DNA from: CAYMYN01 sp964394665
Lineage (GTDB): Bacteria > Planctomycetota > UBA1135 > GCA-002686595
Length of the DNA: 64,000 bases
Reading direction: 5' to 3'
Assembly (NCBI GenBank): GCA_964394665.1
Contig: CAYMYN010000004.1
Location: 262,865 to 326,864, forward strand
The notes under the pieces were generated by a model. It was not told the origin of the DNA. It made no database searches and saw nothing but the letters and a program-made list of their open reading frames with translations. Positions 45,036-55,351 of this stretch are shown here, in pieces. The position numbers and the translations under genes were made by a program. How positions within the stretch are numbered: the stretch's first letter is position 1; each line of letters opens with the position of its first letter.

Positions 45036-46817
45036 ATGAGCGTGACCGCATCCCCTCCGCCCCGCGGGCCGGTCCAGGAGCCCGAGGAGCGGGCCTACTC
45101 CAAGGACTACTGGGACGGCGTCTTCGAGCAGATCGGCAAGCGCCGCCTGGTCAAGCTGGCGCTCTCCGTGCTGGCGCTCCTGTACGGCGCCGCGATCTAC
45201 GCGCCCCTGATCGCCAGCGATCGGCCGCTGTACCTCGAGGCGATCGACGCCCGCGAGTACTCCCAGGCCCAGCGCACGATCTCGAACGCCGTCACGGGTT
45301 TCGCGCGCCTGCTGGCGGAGGGCGAGGAGAGCTTCCTCGCGAACCTCTCCGCCAGCGCCACGACCCGCACCTTCGCCGCGGCCCTCGAGGCCGAGCGCTC
45401 CGCGGTCCGCCAACGCATCGTGGTCCTCGAGGGGTTCCTCGGCGACGCCGACCGGACGCACCTCGAGGAGGTCGAGCGGGAGCTCGACGCCTTCGAGGCG
45501 CTGGTCGCCCGCGGGGCGCCGAAGGAGGAGATCGCGGCGGCCCAGAGCGCGCTGCGCACCCACGGCCGGGAGCTGCGCGAGCGCCTGGCCCCCGCGGACC
45601 CCGAGAAGCCCGAGGCCGGCGGGGTGACCCTGCAGCCCAAACGTTCCTGGCCGCTGCTCGAGGCCCTGACCGGCGTCGAGGTCTTCTTCATGGTGCTGTG
45701 GGCGCTGCTGGCGAGCTGGCCGGTGTGGAACCGCCTGGCGAACCGCTTCGTCCTGGGCGCGGACCGCGCGCGCATCCGCAGGGCGCGACGGCCGAAGGCC
45801 TTCCTCGTGCTGGGTCTCTCGGCCCTGTCGGGCCTCGCCTGGTCGGGGACCGTGGGCGGGCAGATGGTCTTCGACGCCTCGCCCTTCAAGGCGCGCCTGA
45901 CCTCGGGCGAGATGGTCGCGACGAAGGTCGTCATGCCGCCGATCGCCATGGGGCTGGCCGAGACCCACGTCAACGAACGCTTCCGACCGCCGACCTGGCT
46001 CGAGAGCGCGCAGATCGACGAGCAGGGCTACTACCTGCACGGCGCCCGCGCGCCGCGCCCCGACCCGGTCACCGGCCAGGTCCCGCCGCCCACGCCGGTC
46101 GAGGTGCGCTTCGGCGAGCCCGAGCGCAACGCGACCACGCGCTACATGCTGGGGGCCGACGGCCTGGGGCGCGACCTCGTCACGCGCCTGTTGCACGGGG
46201 CGCGCATCAGCCTGATGGTCGGGCTCGTCTCGACCCTGCTCTTGGTGACGATCGGCATCGTGATGGGCTCCCTGGCCGGGTACCTGGGGGGCTGGGTCGA
46301 CATCGTGATCTCGCGCACGATCGAGATCTTCCAGTCCGTTCCGTCCTTCTTCCTGATCCTGGTCGTGGTGTCGGTCATCGACGACGACAAGCTGCACCCG
46401 ATCCTAGCCATCATCGTCGTGATCGGGCTCGTGAGCTGGACCGGCGTCGCGCGCCTCGTGCGCGGCGAGTTCTTGAAGCTCAAGGAACTCGAGTACGTCG
46501 TCGCCGCCCGCGCCCTGGGCTTCTCCACGGCGCGCGTGGTCTTCCGCCACGTCTTGCCCAACGCCATGGGGCCGGTGCTCGTCGCGGCCTCGTTCTCGGT
46601 CGCCGCCGGCATCCTGATCGAGTCCGCGATCTCCTTCCTGGGGCTGGGCATCAAGCTGCCGATCCCGTCCTGGGGCTCGATCCTGAACGAGGCCCGTTCG
46701 GCCGACTTCTGGTGGACGCAGGTGTTCCCGGGCCTGTTCATCTTCCTCACCGTGTTCTGCTACAACCTGGTCGGCGAAGGCCTGCGGGACGCGCTCGACC
46801 CGCGCATGAAGACCTGA
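45036..46817 (+). CDS. oppC: Enlarged OppC-like permease with coiled-coil region and extra helices (operon 2)
   Basis: This is a 593-residue protein, about twice the usual OppC length. The canonical core is the C-terminal ~220 residues, beginning MLGADGLGRDLVTRLLHGAR. It has an EAA loop (KELEYVVAARALGFSTARVV) and the ending VGEGLRDALDPRMKT. In front of it are a first helix (~39-59), an alpha-helical, charge-rich region (~75-188, e.g. RTHLEEVERELDAFEALVAR), and two extra helices (~213-230 and ~254-270) with another periplasmic stretch. The extra part may form a periplasmic coiled coil. The AGGA near the oppB stop serves as ribosome site. Confidence 0.92.
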   Translation: MSVTASPPPRGPVQEPEERAYSKDYWDGVFEQIGKRRLVKLALSVLALLYGAAIYAPLIASDRPLYLEAIDAREYSQAQRTISNAVTGFARLLAEGEESFLANLSASATTRTFAAALEAERSAVRQRIVVLEGFLGDADRTHLEEVERELDAFEALVARGAPKEEIAAAQSALRTHGRELRERLAPADPEKPEAGGVTLQPKRSWPLLEALTGVEVFFMVLWALLASWPVWNRLANRFVLGADRARIRRARRPKAFLVLGLSALSGLAWSGTVGGQMVFDASPFKARLTSGEMVATKVVMPPIAMGLAETHVNERFRPPTWLESAQIDEQGYYLHGARAPRPDPVTGQVPPPTPVEVRFGEPERNATTRYMLGADGLGRDLVTRLLHGARISLMVGLVSTLLLVTIGIVMGSLAGYLGGWVDIVISRTIEIFQSVPSFFLILVVVSVIDDDKLHPILAIIVVIGLVSWTGVARLVRGEFLKLKELEYVVAARALGFSTARVVFRHVLPNAMGPVLVAASFSVAAGILIESAISFLGLGIKLPIPSWGSILNEARSADFWWTQVFPGLFIFLTVFCYNLVGEGLRDALDPRMKT

Positions 46818-46820
46818 ACC

Positions 46821-48904
<2,084 letters not shown>

Positions 48905-48958
48905 CGTTCCCGGCAGGGGGGGAGCTCGCGTGCCGCCGCGCGGCCCGCTCGGCCCGCG

Positions 48959-49735
48959 TCAGGGGGCCGCGGGCGGGAGGGGAAGTGCGTAGGCTTCGCG
49001 CAGGACGCCGCGCAACTCGCCGAAGTCGCGCACCTCGTGGTCCGCCTCGACGCCGGCTTCGGTCAGGGTCTTGCGCGCACCGCGGCTGACCCAGGCTGCG
49101 CGCATGCCGATCGAGCGCGGCGGCTCGATGTCGTGGGACGGGCTATCGCCGACGTAGAGGACTTCGTGGGGCTCGAGACCGAGGTCGCGTAGGGCGTAGC
49201 GGTAGAGCTTGGGATTGGGCTTGGCGATCCCGATCTGATCGGAGATGAAGATCGCGTTGGGGTCGAGGAATTCGACCAGGCCCAGCCGGACCAGCTTCTC
49301 GGCCTGCTTCACGGTCCAGCCGTGGGTCACGATCCCCAGGCGCACGCCGGCCTCGCGCAGGTCGGCGAGCAAGGGCTTCACGTCGGGATAGGGGGCGATC
49401 TCGCGGAACTTCGTGTCGTGGTAGGCGGCCACGCCGGCCGCCACGACCAAGGCCTGGTTGCGGTGGGCGAGGGCCTCGGGGCGCAGGCGCTGGAGCAGCT
49501 TGTCGTAGTGGTAGTCGTAGTTCGACGAGAACTCGGCGATGACCTCGGAGAGCTCGCGCTGGACCTCCTCCTCCGAGAGCCGCAGCCCGGCGGCGATCAT
49601 GGCCCGCACCGCGTTCGTCCGCGCGCGGCGGGCGAACTCGCTGGTGGGGAAGAGCGTGTCGTCGATGTCGAACAGGATCGCCCGCAGCAAGACTCGGAAC
49701 CTCCGGCGGCCCCCGGGCCGCGAAGCGCGCAGCAT
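48959..49735 (-). CDS. HAD-superfamily hydrolase, TIGR02253-like
   Basis: This is a 258-residue phosphatase-type protein. Motif I is LFDIDDTLFP (nucleophile Asp23, general acid Asp25). Motif II is GIVTHG, motif III includes Lys in GIAKPNPKLYRYAL, and motif IV is VLYVGDSPSHDIE. A helical cap lies between motifs I and II. The family dephosphorylates small metabolites; the substrate is unknown. The ATG at 49735 has AGAGAG 4-6 nt upstream, and a TTG at 49690 would remove a 15-residue basic leader. It lies 201 bp downstream of the secretin gene on the same strand. Confidence 0.88.
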   Translation of the reverse strand: MLRASRPGGRRRFRVLLRAILFDIDDTLFPTSEFARRARTNAVRAMIAAGLRLSEEEVQRELSEVIAEFSSNYDYHYDKLLQRLRPEALAHRNQALVVAAGVAAYHDTKFREIAPYPDVKPLLADLREAGVRLGIVTHGWTVKQAEKLVRLGLVEFLDPNAIFISDQIGIAKPNPKLYRYALRDLGLEPHEVLYVGDSPSHDIEPPRSIGMRAAWVSRGARKTLTEAGVEADHEVRDFGELRGVLREAYALPLPPAAP

Positions 49736-49935
49736 ACGCTCTCTGGGACCCGCGGAACTCCGTGCACCGCGCTCCGTTCGCAGCCCGAGTCCTCCCGCGG
49801 GAAGTGGGGGCGGCTGGCGTCGGACCGCGCGCGCAGGTCGGATCGTGGAGCAGGAACGAACCGGCCCGGAGCCCCGCGTCGGGGCTCCGGGCCGGCCAGG
49901 TGGGTCGCGACCGGGGCGACCCGCGAACTCACCGC

Positions 49936-52551
49936 CTAGTACCGCGCCTCGAGCTTGCGAGCCTCCTCGCGCACGTCGGTGATCCGGGCCCGGATGAGGA
50001 TCATCAGGGACTGGTTCTCGTCGTTGTAGCCCTCGCGCTTGAAGAAGAAGCCCACCACGGGGATGCGGCCGAACCACGGCACCTCGGCCCGACGCTCCAC
50101 GTTGCGGATGGTGGACAGGCCGCCCAGCATGACCGTGCCGCCGTCGGGGATGTCGGCCGTCGTGAAGACGCTCTCGACCTTGACCTCGGGGAGCTGGAAC
50201 TCGACCGGCGAGGTGTTGCCGCCCAGGGTCGAGGAGAAGTTCCGCAGGGCGACGACCTTGGCGACCGTGGGCTGGATCTCGAGGCGGATGTAGCGCCGGT
50301 CGTGGTGGATGATCGGACGCACGTCGAGGGTCACGCCCTCGTGCAGCACGTTCACCTGCGGGTCGGCGACGGCCTGGAACTGGGCCACCTCGACGTCGAA
50401 GTCCTGGATGTAGGCCCGCTGGTTGATCACCGAGACGTAGGCGCGCTGGGTGTTCAGCACCGAGAGCACCTGGTTGTTGATGATCTGGCTCTTGGTCGAC
50501 TTCTCGACCGCGCGCAGGATCATCGAGAGCTGCAGGTCGTCCAGCAGCGTCCACTGGGCGGTCATGCCGCCGATGGTGGAGAGAGCGCTGCCCAGGGGGC
50601 GGTTGAAGAAGTTCTCCGAGCGGCCCCGGAAATCGCCGCGCCCGCCCTCGTCGAAGAAGAAGCCCGAGCTCGGGGCGCCGGCCGCGTTCGGTCCATCGGC
50701 ACCGGTGCCGCCGTTGTCCAGGCCCAGGGAGGCCATGTTCTCGAGGCCGTTGGTGACGTCCGTCAGCGGGTTCTGGTCCAGACCCCGGAGGTCGACGCCG
50801 ATCTCCTGGATCCAGTTCTCGGCCACCGACAGGAACTTCGACTCGATCTTCACCATCGAGGAGCTGAAGCGGCGCAGGCCCTCGAGGAACTCGCGCACCT
50901 GCTCCTGGACCGCGGCCTCGTGGACGACGATCAGGTTGCCCTCGAAGGCTTCGATGGTGCCGTAGTCGTCCCAGGTGCCCTGGGCGATGTTCTCCTGGAT
51001 CAGGGTGCTGAGCTCGTCGGCCTCCAGGATGCGGGTCTTCTCGCCCACCGAGCCGAAGGGGCCGCCGCCGTCGTCGTCCTCGAGCTCGTCGAGCAGGCGG
51101 ATGCGGTCGATGCGCGGGCCGGTGAAGTCGGTCAGGTCGAAGACCAGGTCCGCGACGTCGTGGTGCATCACCACCGGGCGGCCGCGGGCCTTGTCGAGCG
51201 TCGTGATCAGGACGGCGTCGTGCCGGATGACCCAGGTGACGCCCTCACCAGCCTGGCCGGTGATCAGATTGAGGAGCTGCTCGACGGTCAGGGCGGCCTC
51301 GAGCTGCAGGTCGATGGCCGCGCCCTCGTCCATCATGGCCGCCTCGGCCGCCGGATCGACGACGATCGGCAGGCCCGTGTAGAGGCGGATCGGGTCGACG
51401 GCCTCGCGCAGGAACTCCACCGCGCTGAGGCGCGGCAGCACCATGCGGGTCGAGCGGATCTGGCGGCGCAGCTCCTCGTCGGCGGCGTCGTCCGCGTCGC
51501 GCGGCGCGCGCTTGGTGCCGAAGTGGGCACGACGCTCGGTGAGGGCCGCCCACTCCTCGGGGCTGGTGAGCGTCACCGTCTCGGTGTAGGGCACCCGCAG
51601 GGCGTCCATCTCCTCGCGCCAGCGCAGGAACTGCTCGCGCTTGGTCTCGACGTAGCGGCTCTTGGCGCTCTCGCGGCCGGCCCGGAAGGAGGACTCGCGC
51701 AGGTCCTGGGCGCGCTCGTTGCGCGGGTCGCGGGCCAGGGCCCGCTCGGCGTACTCCATGGCCCGGTCGTAGCGGCCGGCGCGGAAGGCGTCGTAGCCCT
51801 GGGCGAGCATGTTGTCGACCACGGCCTGCTCGCGTTGCACCTCGGCCTGGCGCTCGCGCTGGAGCCGCTCGTAGGCCTCGCGCTGGGACGAGACCAGGGA
51901 CTGCTCCTCGGCGGCGCGGCGGTCCTCGCGGGCGCGGGTCAGCAGCGTCTCGGCCTGGGCGTCGAGGCCCTGCCAGTCGATCGAGAAGGGCGCCCAGCGG
52001 ATGTGGTTCTGGGCGATGGTGAACTCGGCGATGGCCGCGGCGTGGTCGCCGCGGGCCAGGGCGTCCTGGCCCTTGCGCAGGGACTCGCGCGCCTCGGCCC
52101 GCATCTGCTCGGTGCGGATGCGCAGGCGCTCGCCCATGTCCTCGGTCACCGTCTGGACCTGGCCACCGGGCTCGCCGAGCAGGGTGCGCACCTCGGAGAG
52201 CATGCGCTTGGCCTCGAGGTTGTCGCCGTCGAGGCGCAGGGCCTCGAGCAACTGGTCACGGGCATCCTCGAAGCGCAGGCGGTCCCGCAGGACGCGCGCG
52301 TTCTCGAGGTGCCGCTCGACCAGGAACGCCGTGCGATTGCGGCGCAGCTCGAGGAGCTGTCGATCCTGCTCCAGCACGCGCGCCGCGTCGTCCTGCACGG
52401 AGGCGCTGGCGGGGACGACGCCGACCTCGGGGCTGCCCGGCTCGGCGACGCTAGGGGCCGCAGCCTCCGGCTCCCACGACGCCCGCTGGGGGGGCGAGGA
52501 GCAGGCGACGAGGAGCAGCGGGAGGGACAGGAGTGAACCGTAGTGCCTCAT
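49936..52551 (-). CDS. TPR-secretin outer-membrane lipoprotein (secretin 1)
   Basis: This is an 871-residue protein. The lipoprotein signal MRHYGSLLSLPLLLVACSS has its lipobox Cys at residue 17. Residues ~60-330 are helical with TPR-like units (RFEDARDQLLEALRLDGDN, AGRYDRAMEYAERALARDPR) and a charged coiled-coil stretch. Residues ~390-600 resemble secretin N-domains (ALTVEQLLNLITGQAGEGVT, GTIEAFEGNLIVVHEAA). The C-terminal ~270 residues are the secretin beta-barrel core: GVTLDVRPIIHHDRRYIRLE, DIPDGGTVMLGGLSTI and the end VPWFGRIPVVGFFFKRE. Secretins make gated outer-membrane pores. No type II/IV pilus genes are near; ExbD/ExbB genes lie upstream on the same strand. Confidence 0.88.
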   Translation of the reverse strand: MRHYGSLLSLPLLLVACSSPPQRASWEPEAAAPSVAEPGSPEVGVVPASASVQDDAARVLEQDRQLLELRRNRTAFLVERHLENARVLRDRLRFEDARDQLLEALRLDGDNLEAKRMLSEVRTLLGEPGGQVQTVTEDMGERLRIRTEQMRAEARESLRKGQDALARGDHAAAIAEFTIAQNHIRWAPFSIDWQGLDAQAETLLTRAREDRRAAEEQSLVSSQREAYERLQRERQAEVQREQAVVDNMLAQGYDAFRAGRYDRAMEYAERALARDPRNERAQDLRESSFRAGRESAKSRYVETKREQFLRWREEMDALRVPYTETVTLTSPEEWAALTERRAHFGTKRAPRDADDAADEELRRQIRSTRMVLPRLSAVEFLREAVDPIRLYTGLPIVVDPAAEAAMMDEGAAIDLQLEAALTVEQLLNLITGQAGEGVTWVIRHDAVLITTLDKARGRPVVMHHDVADLVFDLTDFTGPRIDRIRLLDELEDDDGGGPFGSVGEKTRILEADELSTLIQENIAQGTWDDYGTIEAFEGNLIVVHEAAVQEQVREFLEGLRRFSSSMVKIESKFLSVAENWIQEIGVDLRGLDQNPLTDVTNGLENMASLGLDNGGTGADGPNAAGAPSSGFFFDEGGRGDFRGRSENFFNRPLGSALSTIGGMTAQWTLLDDLQLSMILRAVEKSTKSQIINNQVLSVLNTQRAYVSVINQRAYIQDFDVEVAQFQAVADPQVNVLHEGVTLDVRPIIHHDRRYIRLEIQPTVAKVVALRNFSSTLGGNTSPVEFQLPEVKVESVFTTADIPDGGTVMLGGLSTIRNVERRAEVPWFGRIPVVGFFFKREGYNDENQSLMILIRARITDVREEARKLEARY

Positions 52552-52567
52552 GCTTGAAGGAATCTCT

Positions 52568-52691
52568 TCTCGGTGCTGTTCGAGGGACGCGCGGCGCGTC
52601 TCGATGCTGTTCGCGAGACGCGCGGCGCGCCTCGGTGCTGTCCGCGAGACGCGCGACGCCTCTCGGTGCTGTTCGCGAGATGGCGGTCGTC
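52568..52691. repeat. 31-bp direct tandem repeat, about four units
   Basis: Units start at 52568, 52599, 52630 and 52661 with an exact 31-bp period. Each begins TCTCGGTGCTGTTCGCGAGA or a close variant, followed by CGCGCGGCGCG. The last unit decays after ~20 bp. Within each unit TCTCG and CGAGA can pair as a short hairpin. The array ends 16 bp from the secretin 1 start codon, in its upstream region. The rest of the spacer to 53093 holds a strong hairpin (52992-53026) and no convincing gene. Confidence 0.8.
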
Positions 52692-52991
52692 GGGAACACT
52701 CCAGGGGAGGGAGCGGGGCGGCCGCCCGTGTACCCGCACGCGACCGTACGGCTACGGGATGGTTTGGGATCGAGCGTGAGGAGCAGCGCGATCCACGCGG
52801 GGGCACGGCTCCGTGCGGGGCCGGCGCGCGGCTCCGCGGGTGCTGGGAGGGCGGGGAAGATACCAGCGCTCGGGACCCCGGGTCAAAAGCGAAATGGGGG
52901 GACGGGGGCGCCGTGGGCGGTCGGAGCCGGCCTCGGTCGAGGTCGCTCGGGGCGCCGCGCGCCGCGGGCTCGAGCGGGACGCTCCAAGCGG

Positions 52992-53026
52992 ACGGGCCGC
53001 CCGCGCGGTAGGCGCGGGCGGCCCGT
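52992..53026 (-). terminator. Perfect 15-bp GC-rich hairpin downstream of exbD
   Basis: Arms ACGGGCCGCCCGCGC (52992-53006) and GCGCGGGCGGCCCGT (53012-53026) enclose a 5-nt loop, 68 bp past the exbD stop at 53094. No U-tract follows. It likely ends or attenuates the exbB/exbD transcript before secretin 1. Confidence 0.6.
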
Positions 53027-53093
53027 GGAAGGACCCCGTGCGGGCGCGGCGGGTCGCCCGAGCCATCGACTCCGCCGGCCGGGAAGACAAGGG

Positions 53094-53600
53094 TCAGCGC
53101 GCGCCGACGAACGTGATCGAGGTGAAGCCGGCGTTGAGCGCGGCGTCGAGCGCGCCGACCACGTCCTCGTAGTTCGCGCCTTGGCGCGGGTCGATGGTCG
53201 CGGGCCGCTCGGGCTGGGCCTGGAAGATCTCGCGCAGGCGTGCCTCGAGCTCCTTGAGGCTGTTGGTGGTGCGCGTGCCGACCTTGTACTCGATCAGGCG
53301 ATCGGGCCCGTAGCTGAAGCGGCTGCTCGGTTTGCCGTCCCAGGGCCCGGTGCCCGCGGAGTTGAGCTTGGTGCCCTCGGCCCGCACGCGCAACTCGATG
53401 GCGACCTTCTCCAGGGGCTCGGCCTCGGACGTGTTCACGCCGACGTCCTTGGGTAGGTAGGCGGCGAGCTTGCCCTCGAGCGTCTTGAACTTGAGGGTGC
53501 ACATGAAGAAGATCAGCAGCAGGAAGGTGACGTCGATCATCGGCGTCATCTCGAGCTTCGACTCCTCGTTCGCGAGGCGCTTGAGATTCTTGCTGGCCAT
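53094..53600 (-). CDS. exbD: ExbD/TolR family protein (second copy)
   Basis: This is a 168-residue protein with one transmembrane helix bearing the proton-path Asp: EMTPMIDVTFLLLIFFMC. It is followed by a periplasmic domain (ATIDPRQGANYEDVVGALDA, GFTSITFVGAR). ExbD/TolR pairs with ExbB/TolQ to convert proton flow into mechanical work on an envelope partner. A central stretch (NSAGTGPWDGKPSSRFSYGP) is longer than in classical ExbD. A strong ribosome site AGGAG lies 6 nt before the ATG. It lies 74 bp downstream of the first exbD. Confidence 0.92.
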   Translation of the reverse strand: MASKNLKRLANEESKLEMTPMIDVTFLLLIFFMCTLKFKTLEGKLAAYLPKDVGVNTSEAEPLEKVAIELRVRAEGTKLNSAGTGPWDGKPSSRFSYGPDRLIEYKVGTRTTNSLKELEARLREIFQAQPERPATIDPRQGANYEDVVGALDAALNAGFTSITFVGAR

Positions 53601-53674
53601 GAGCGGCTCCTGGTGGATCGCCCGGGTGAGGGGCGCTCGGGTCGGGTGGTTCGGGTCGGGCCTATCGAGGATCG

Positions 53675-54139
53675 TCAGCGTTGGGGCTCGGCGGCCGCGA
53701 GCTGCACCTTCCAGAGCAGGATGTCGCGGTAGCCGCACTGCTCCATGACCTTCTGGACGTGCTTGAAGTCGGCGACCTTGTCGCAGCGGATGAGCAGGGG
53801 CTCGTCCGGCAGGCCGTCCTTCTTCTTCATGCGCTGGGTAGCCTGGCTGAGGAACAGGCGGATCTTCGCGTAGTTGTCCGGGTTCTCGGGGTCGTAGAGC
53901 TTCTCGCGGCGCACCCAGATCGAGCCGTCCGAGGTCACGTTGATGATCGGCCGGAACTCGTCCTTGTCGGGCTTGTCCGGATCGGCGTTCTGCGCGACCG
54001 GGAGCTGCAGGTCCTCGAGGTCCTGCTGGGTCAGGTCCGTGATGACCATGAAGAAGATGATGAGCAAGAACACGACGTCGATCATCGGCGTCATGTTCAT
54101 CTCCATGTCGGTCTCGGCGTCGTGCGTCTGCAGGTTCAT
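53675..54139 (-). CDS. exbD: ExbD/TolR family protein (first copy)
   Basis: This is a 154-residue protein with the proton-path helix MNMTPMIDVVFLLIIFFMV and a periplasmic domain with INVTSDGSIWVRREKLYD, PLLIRCDKVADFKHVQKVME and YRDILLWKVQLA. Two non-identical ExbD proteins with one ExbB suggest a heteromeric motor. An AGGA ribosome site precedes the ATG. The 340-bp gap to the ExbB gene contains the structured repeat copy B. Confidence 0.92.
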   Translation of the reverse strand: MNLQTHDAETDMEMNMTPMIDVVFLLIIFFMVITDLTQQDLEDLQLPVAQNADPDKPDKDEFRPIINVTSDGSIWVRREKLYDPENPDNYAKIRLFLSQATQRMKKKDGLPDEPLLIRCDKVADFKHVQKVMEQCGYRDILLWKVQLAAAEPQR

Positions 54140-54291
54140 CGCGGTGCGTCCTGGTAGCGAACGGGGCGCGCTCGGAGGGGGAGCCGGGGGGCTGGGGGGG
54201 CTGCGGGCCAGGTCGGGAAGCCCCGCGGCCGACCGTACCTAGGACCCGCCGCGGTCGAGGTTGCGAGGAATCGCGCGCGATCCCTTCGCCC

Positions 54292-54425
54292 CTCAGAGTG
54301 TGAGAGGAACTCGAGCACTCTCGGTACGGCCGGCTTGCCGGCCGTCCAAAGAGCGGTCCGAGAGGCCGTCCGGATGGTCTGCTCTGGGTCCGCTCCGGGT
54401 CCGCTCGATTGTCTCTCGGCCTCTC
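54292..54425 (+). repeat. Structured intergenic repeat, copy B (three stem-loops)
   Basis: This is the second copy of the element at 11022-11126, in the same orientation. Hairpin 1 is weaker here (AGAGTG with CACTCT plus an inner GAG/CTC). Hairpin 2 has arms 54326-54334 and 54337-54345, with a G-C pair where copy A has C-G. Hairpin 3 has arms 54360-54368 and 54417-54425, 9 bp and perfect. The hairpin 3 loop is longer here (48 nt against 17) and contains a short GGGTCCGCTC duplication. It sits between the exbB-like and exbD genes, which run on the minus strand. Confidence 0.75.
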
Positions 54426-54479
54426 GGGGAGCGATCCGAAGCCGGGCCCGGCGGTGTGCCGAGCCCGGCCGGGTGCCCA

Positions 54480-55217
54480 TCAGGCGGGGTTCGTGCCGCG
54501 GAAGCGCTCGAAGAGGTCTTCCACGATGGCGCCGACCTCGATGATCGAGCGCACGAGCTTGTTGCGCAGGAAGGCGAAGGCGGCGGTGGTCGGGATGGCC
54601 ACGATCAGCCCGAACATCGTGGTGAGGAGCGCCTCCGAGATACCGGCCGCCAGCTCGGCCGGGTTGGCCTGGCCGCCGGAGGTCGCGATCACGTTGAAGG
54701 CCTTCACCATGCCCATGACGGTGCCGAGCAGGCCCATCATGGGCGCCACGTTGGCGATCAGGGCCAGCCAGCCGATCTTCTGGTGCAGGCGGATCGACTC
54801 CTCGTCGCCCATCTCGGCGATCGACTGCGCGATCACCTCGTAGGAGTGGCCGATCTTGGACACGCCGGCGCCGGCGACGCGCGTGAAGAAGGTGGGCTCG
54901 TTCTCGCACAGCTCCATGGCTTCTTGGAACTGGCCCTCGTCGAACAGGGCCTGGACCTCGTCGATGAGCTCCGGCGGGGCGAGCTTGTCGCGCTTGAGGG
55001 AGACGATGTTCTCGATGATCACGGCCAGCGCGATGATCGACAGGACGATGATCAGGATGCCGATGATGCCGGCGTCCTTGAACACGTCGAAGGTCGACTT
55101 CTTGGTGACCGTGGTCTGGGCGAAGAGGGGACCGACAGCGAGGGACAGGGCGGCGAAGGCAAAGGCCCCGCGCGCGACGAGACGGAGGCTCTGGGTCTGG
55201 GCCTGGCGGAGGTTCAT
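54480..55217 (-). CDS. exbB: MotA/TolQ/ExbB proton channel family protein
   Basis: This is a 245-residue protein. An N-terminal signal-like helix (LVARGAFAFAALSLAVGPLF) precedes the three canonical ExbB helices (IGILIIVLSIIALAVIIENI, the pair around WLALIANVAPMMGLLGTVMG, and LTTMFGLIVAIPTTAAFAFL). The proton-channel motif APMMGLLGTVMGMVKAF is intact. It forms the stator with the two ExbD proteins. A ribosome site AAGGAG lies at 55228-55233. It lies between the TPR protein gene and the exbD genes on the same strand. Confidence 0.94.
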   Translation of the reverse strand: MNLRQAQTQSLRLVARGAFAFAALSLAVGPLFAQTTVTKKSTFDVFKDAGIIGILIIVLSIIALAVIIENIVSLKRDKLAPPELIDEVQALFDEGQFQEAMELCENEPTFFTRVAGAGVSKIGHSYEVIAQSIAEMGDEESIRLHQKIGWLALIANVAPMMGLLGTVMGMVKAFNVIATSGGQANPAELAAGISEALLTTMFGLIVAIPTTAAFAFLRNKLVRSIIEVGAIVEDLFERFRGTNPA

Positions 55218-55351
55218 GTCCGACGAGCTCCTTGGGGGCTTCTCGGGGAGAGGATGGGGACCCAGGCCGGTCGGGACTTCGGGGACGAAGGCCCCTCGCG
55301 GCTGGTGGGCTGGGGATGGGACGTTTGGGATGCGATGGGGGGCCGCGGGGC

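Noticed and set aside
52568..52691. CRISPR-like array
   Set aside because: Units are contiguous 31-bp repeats with no unique spacers and no cas genes nearby.
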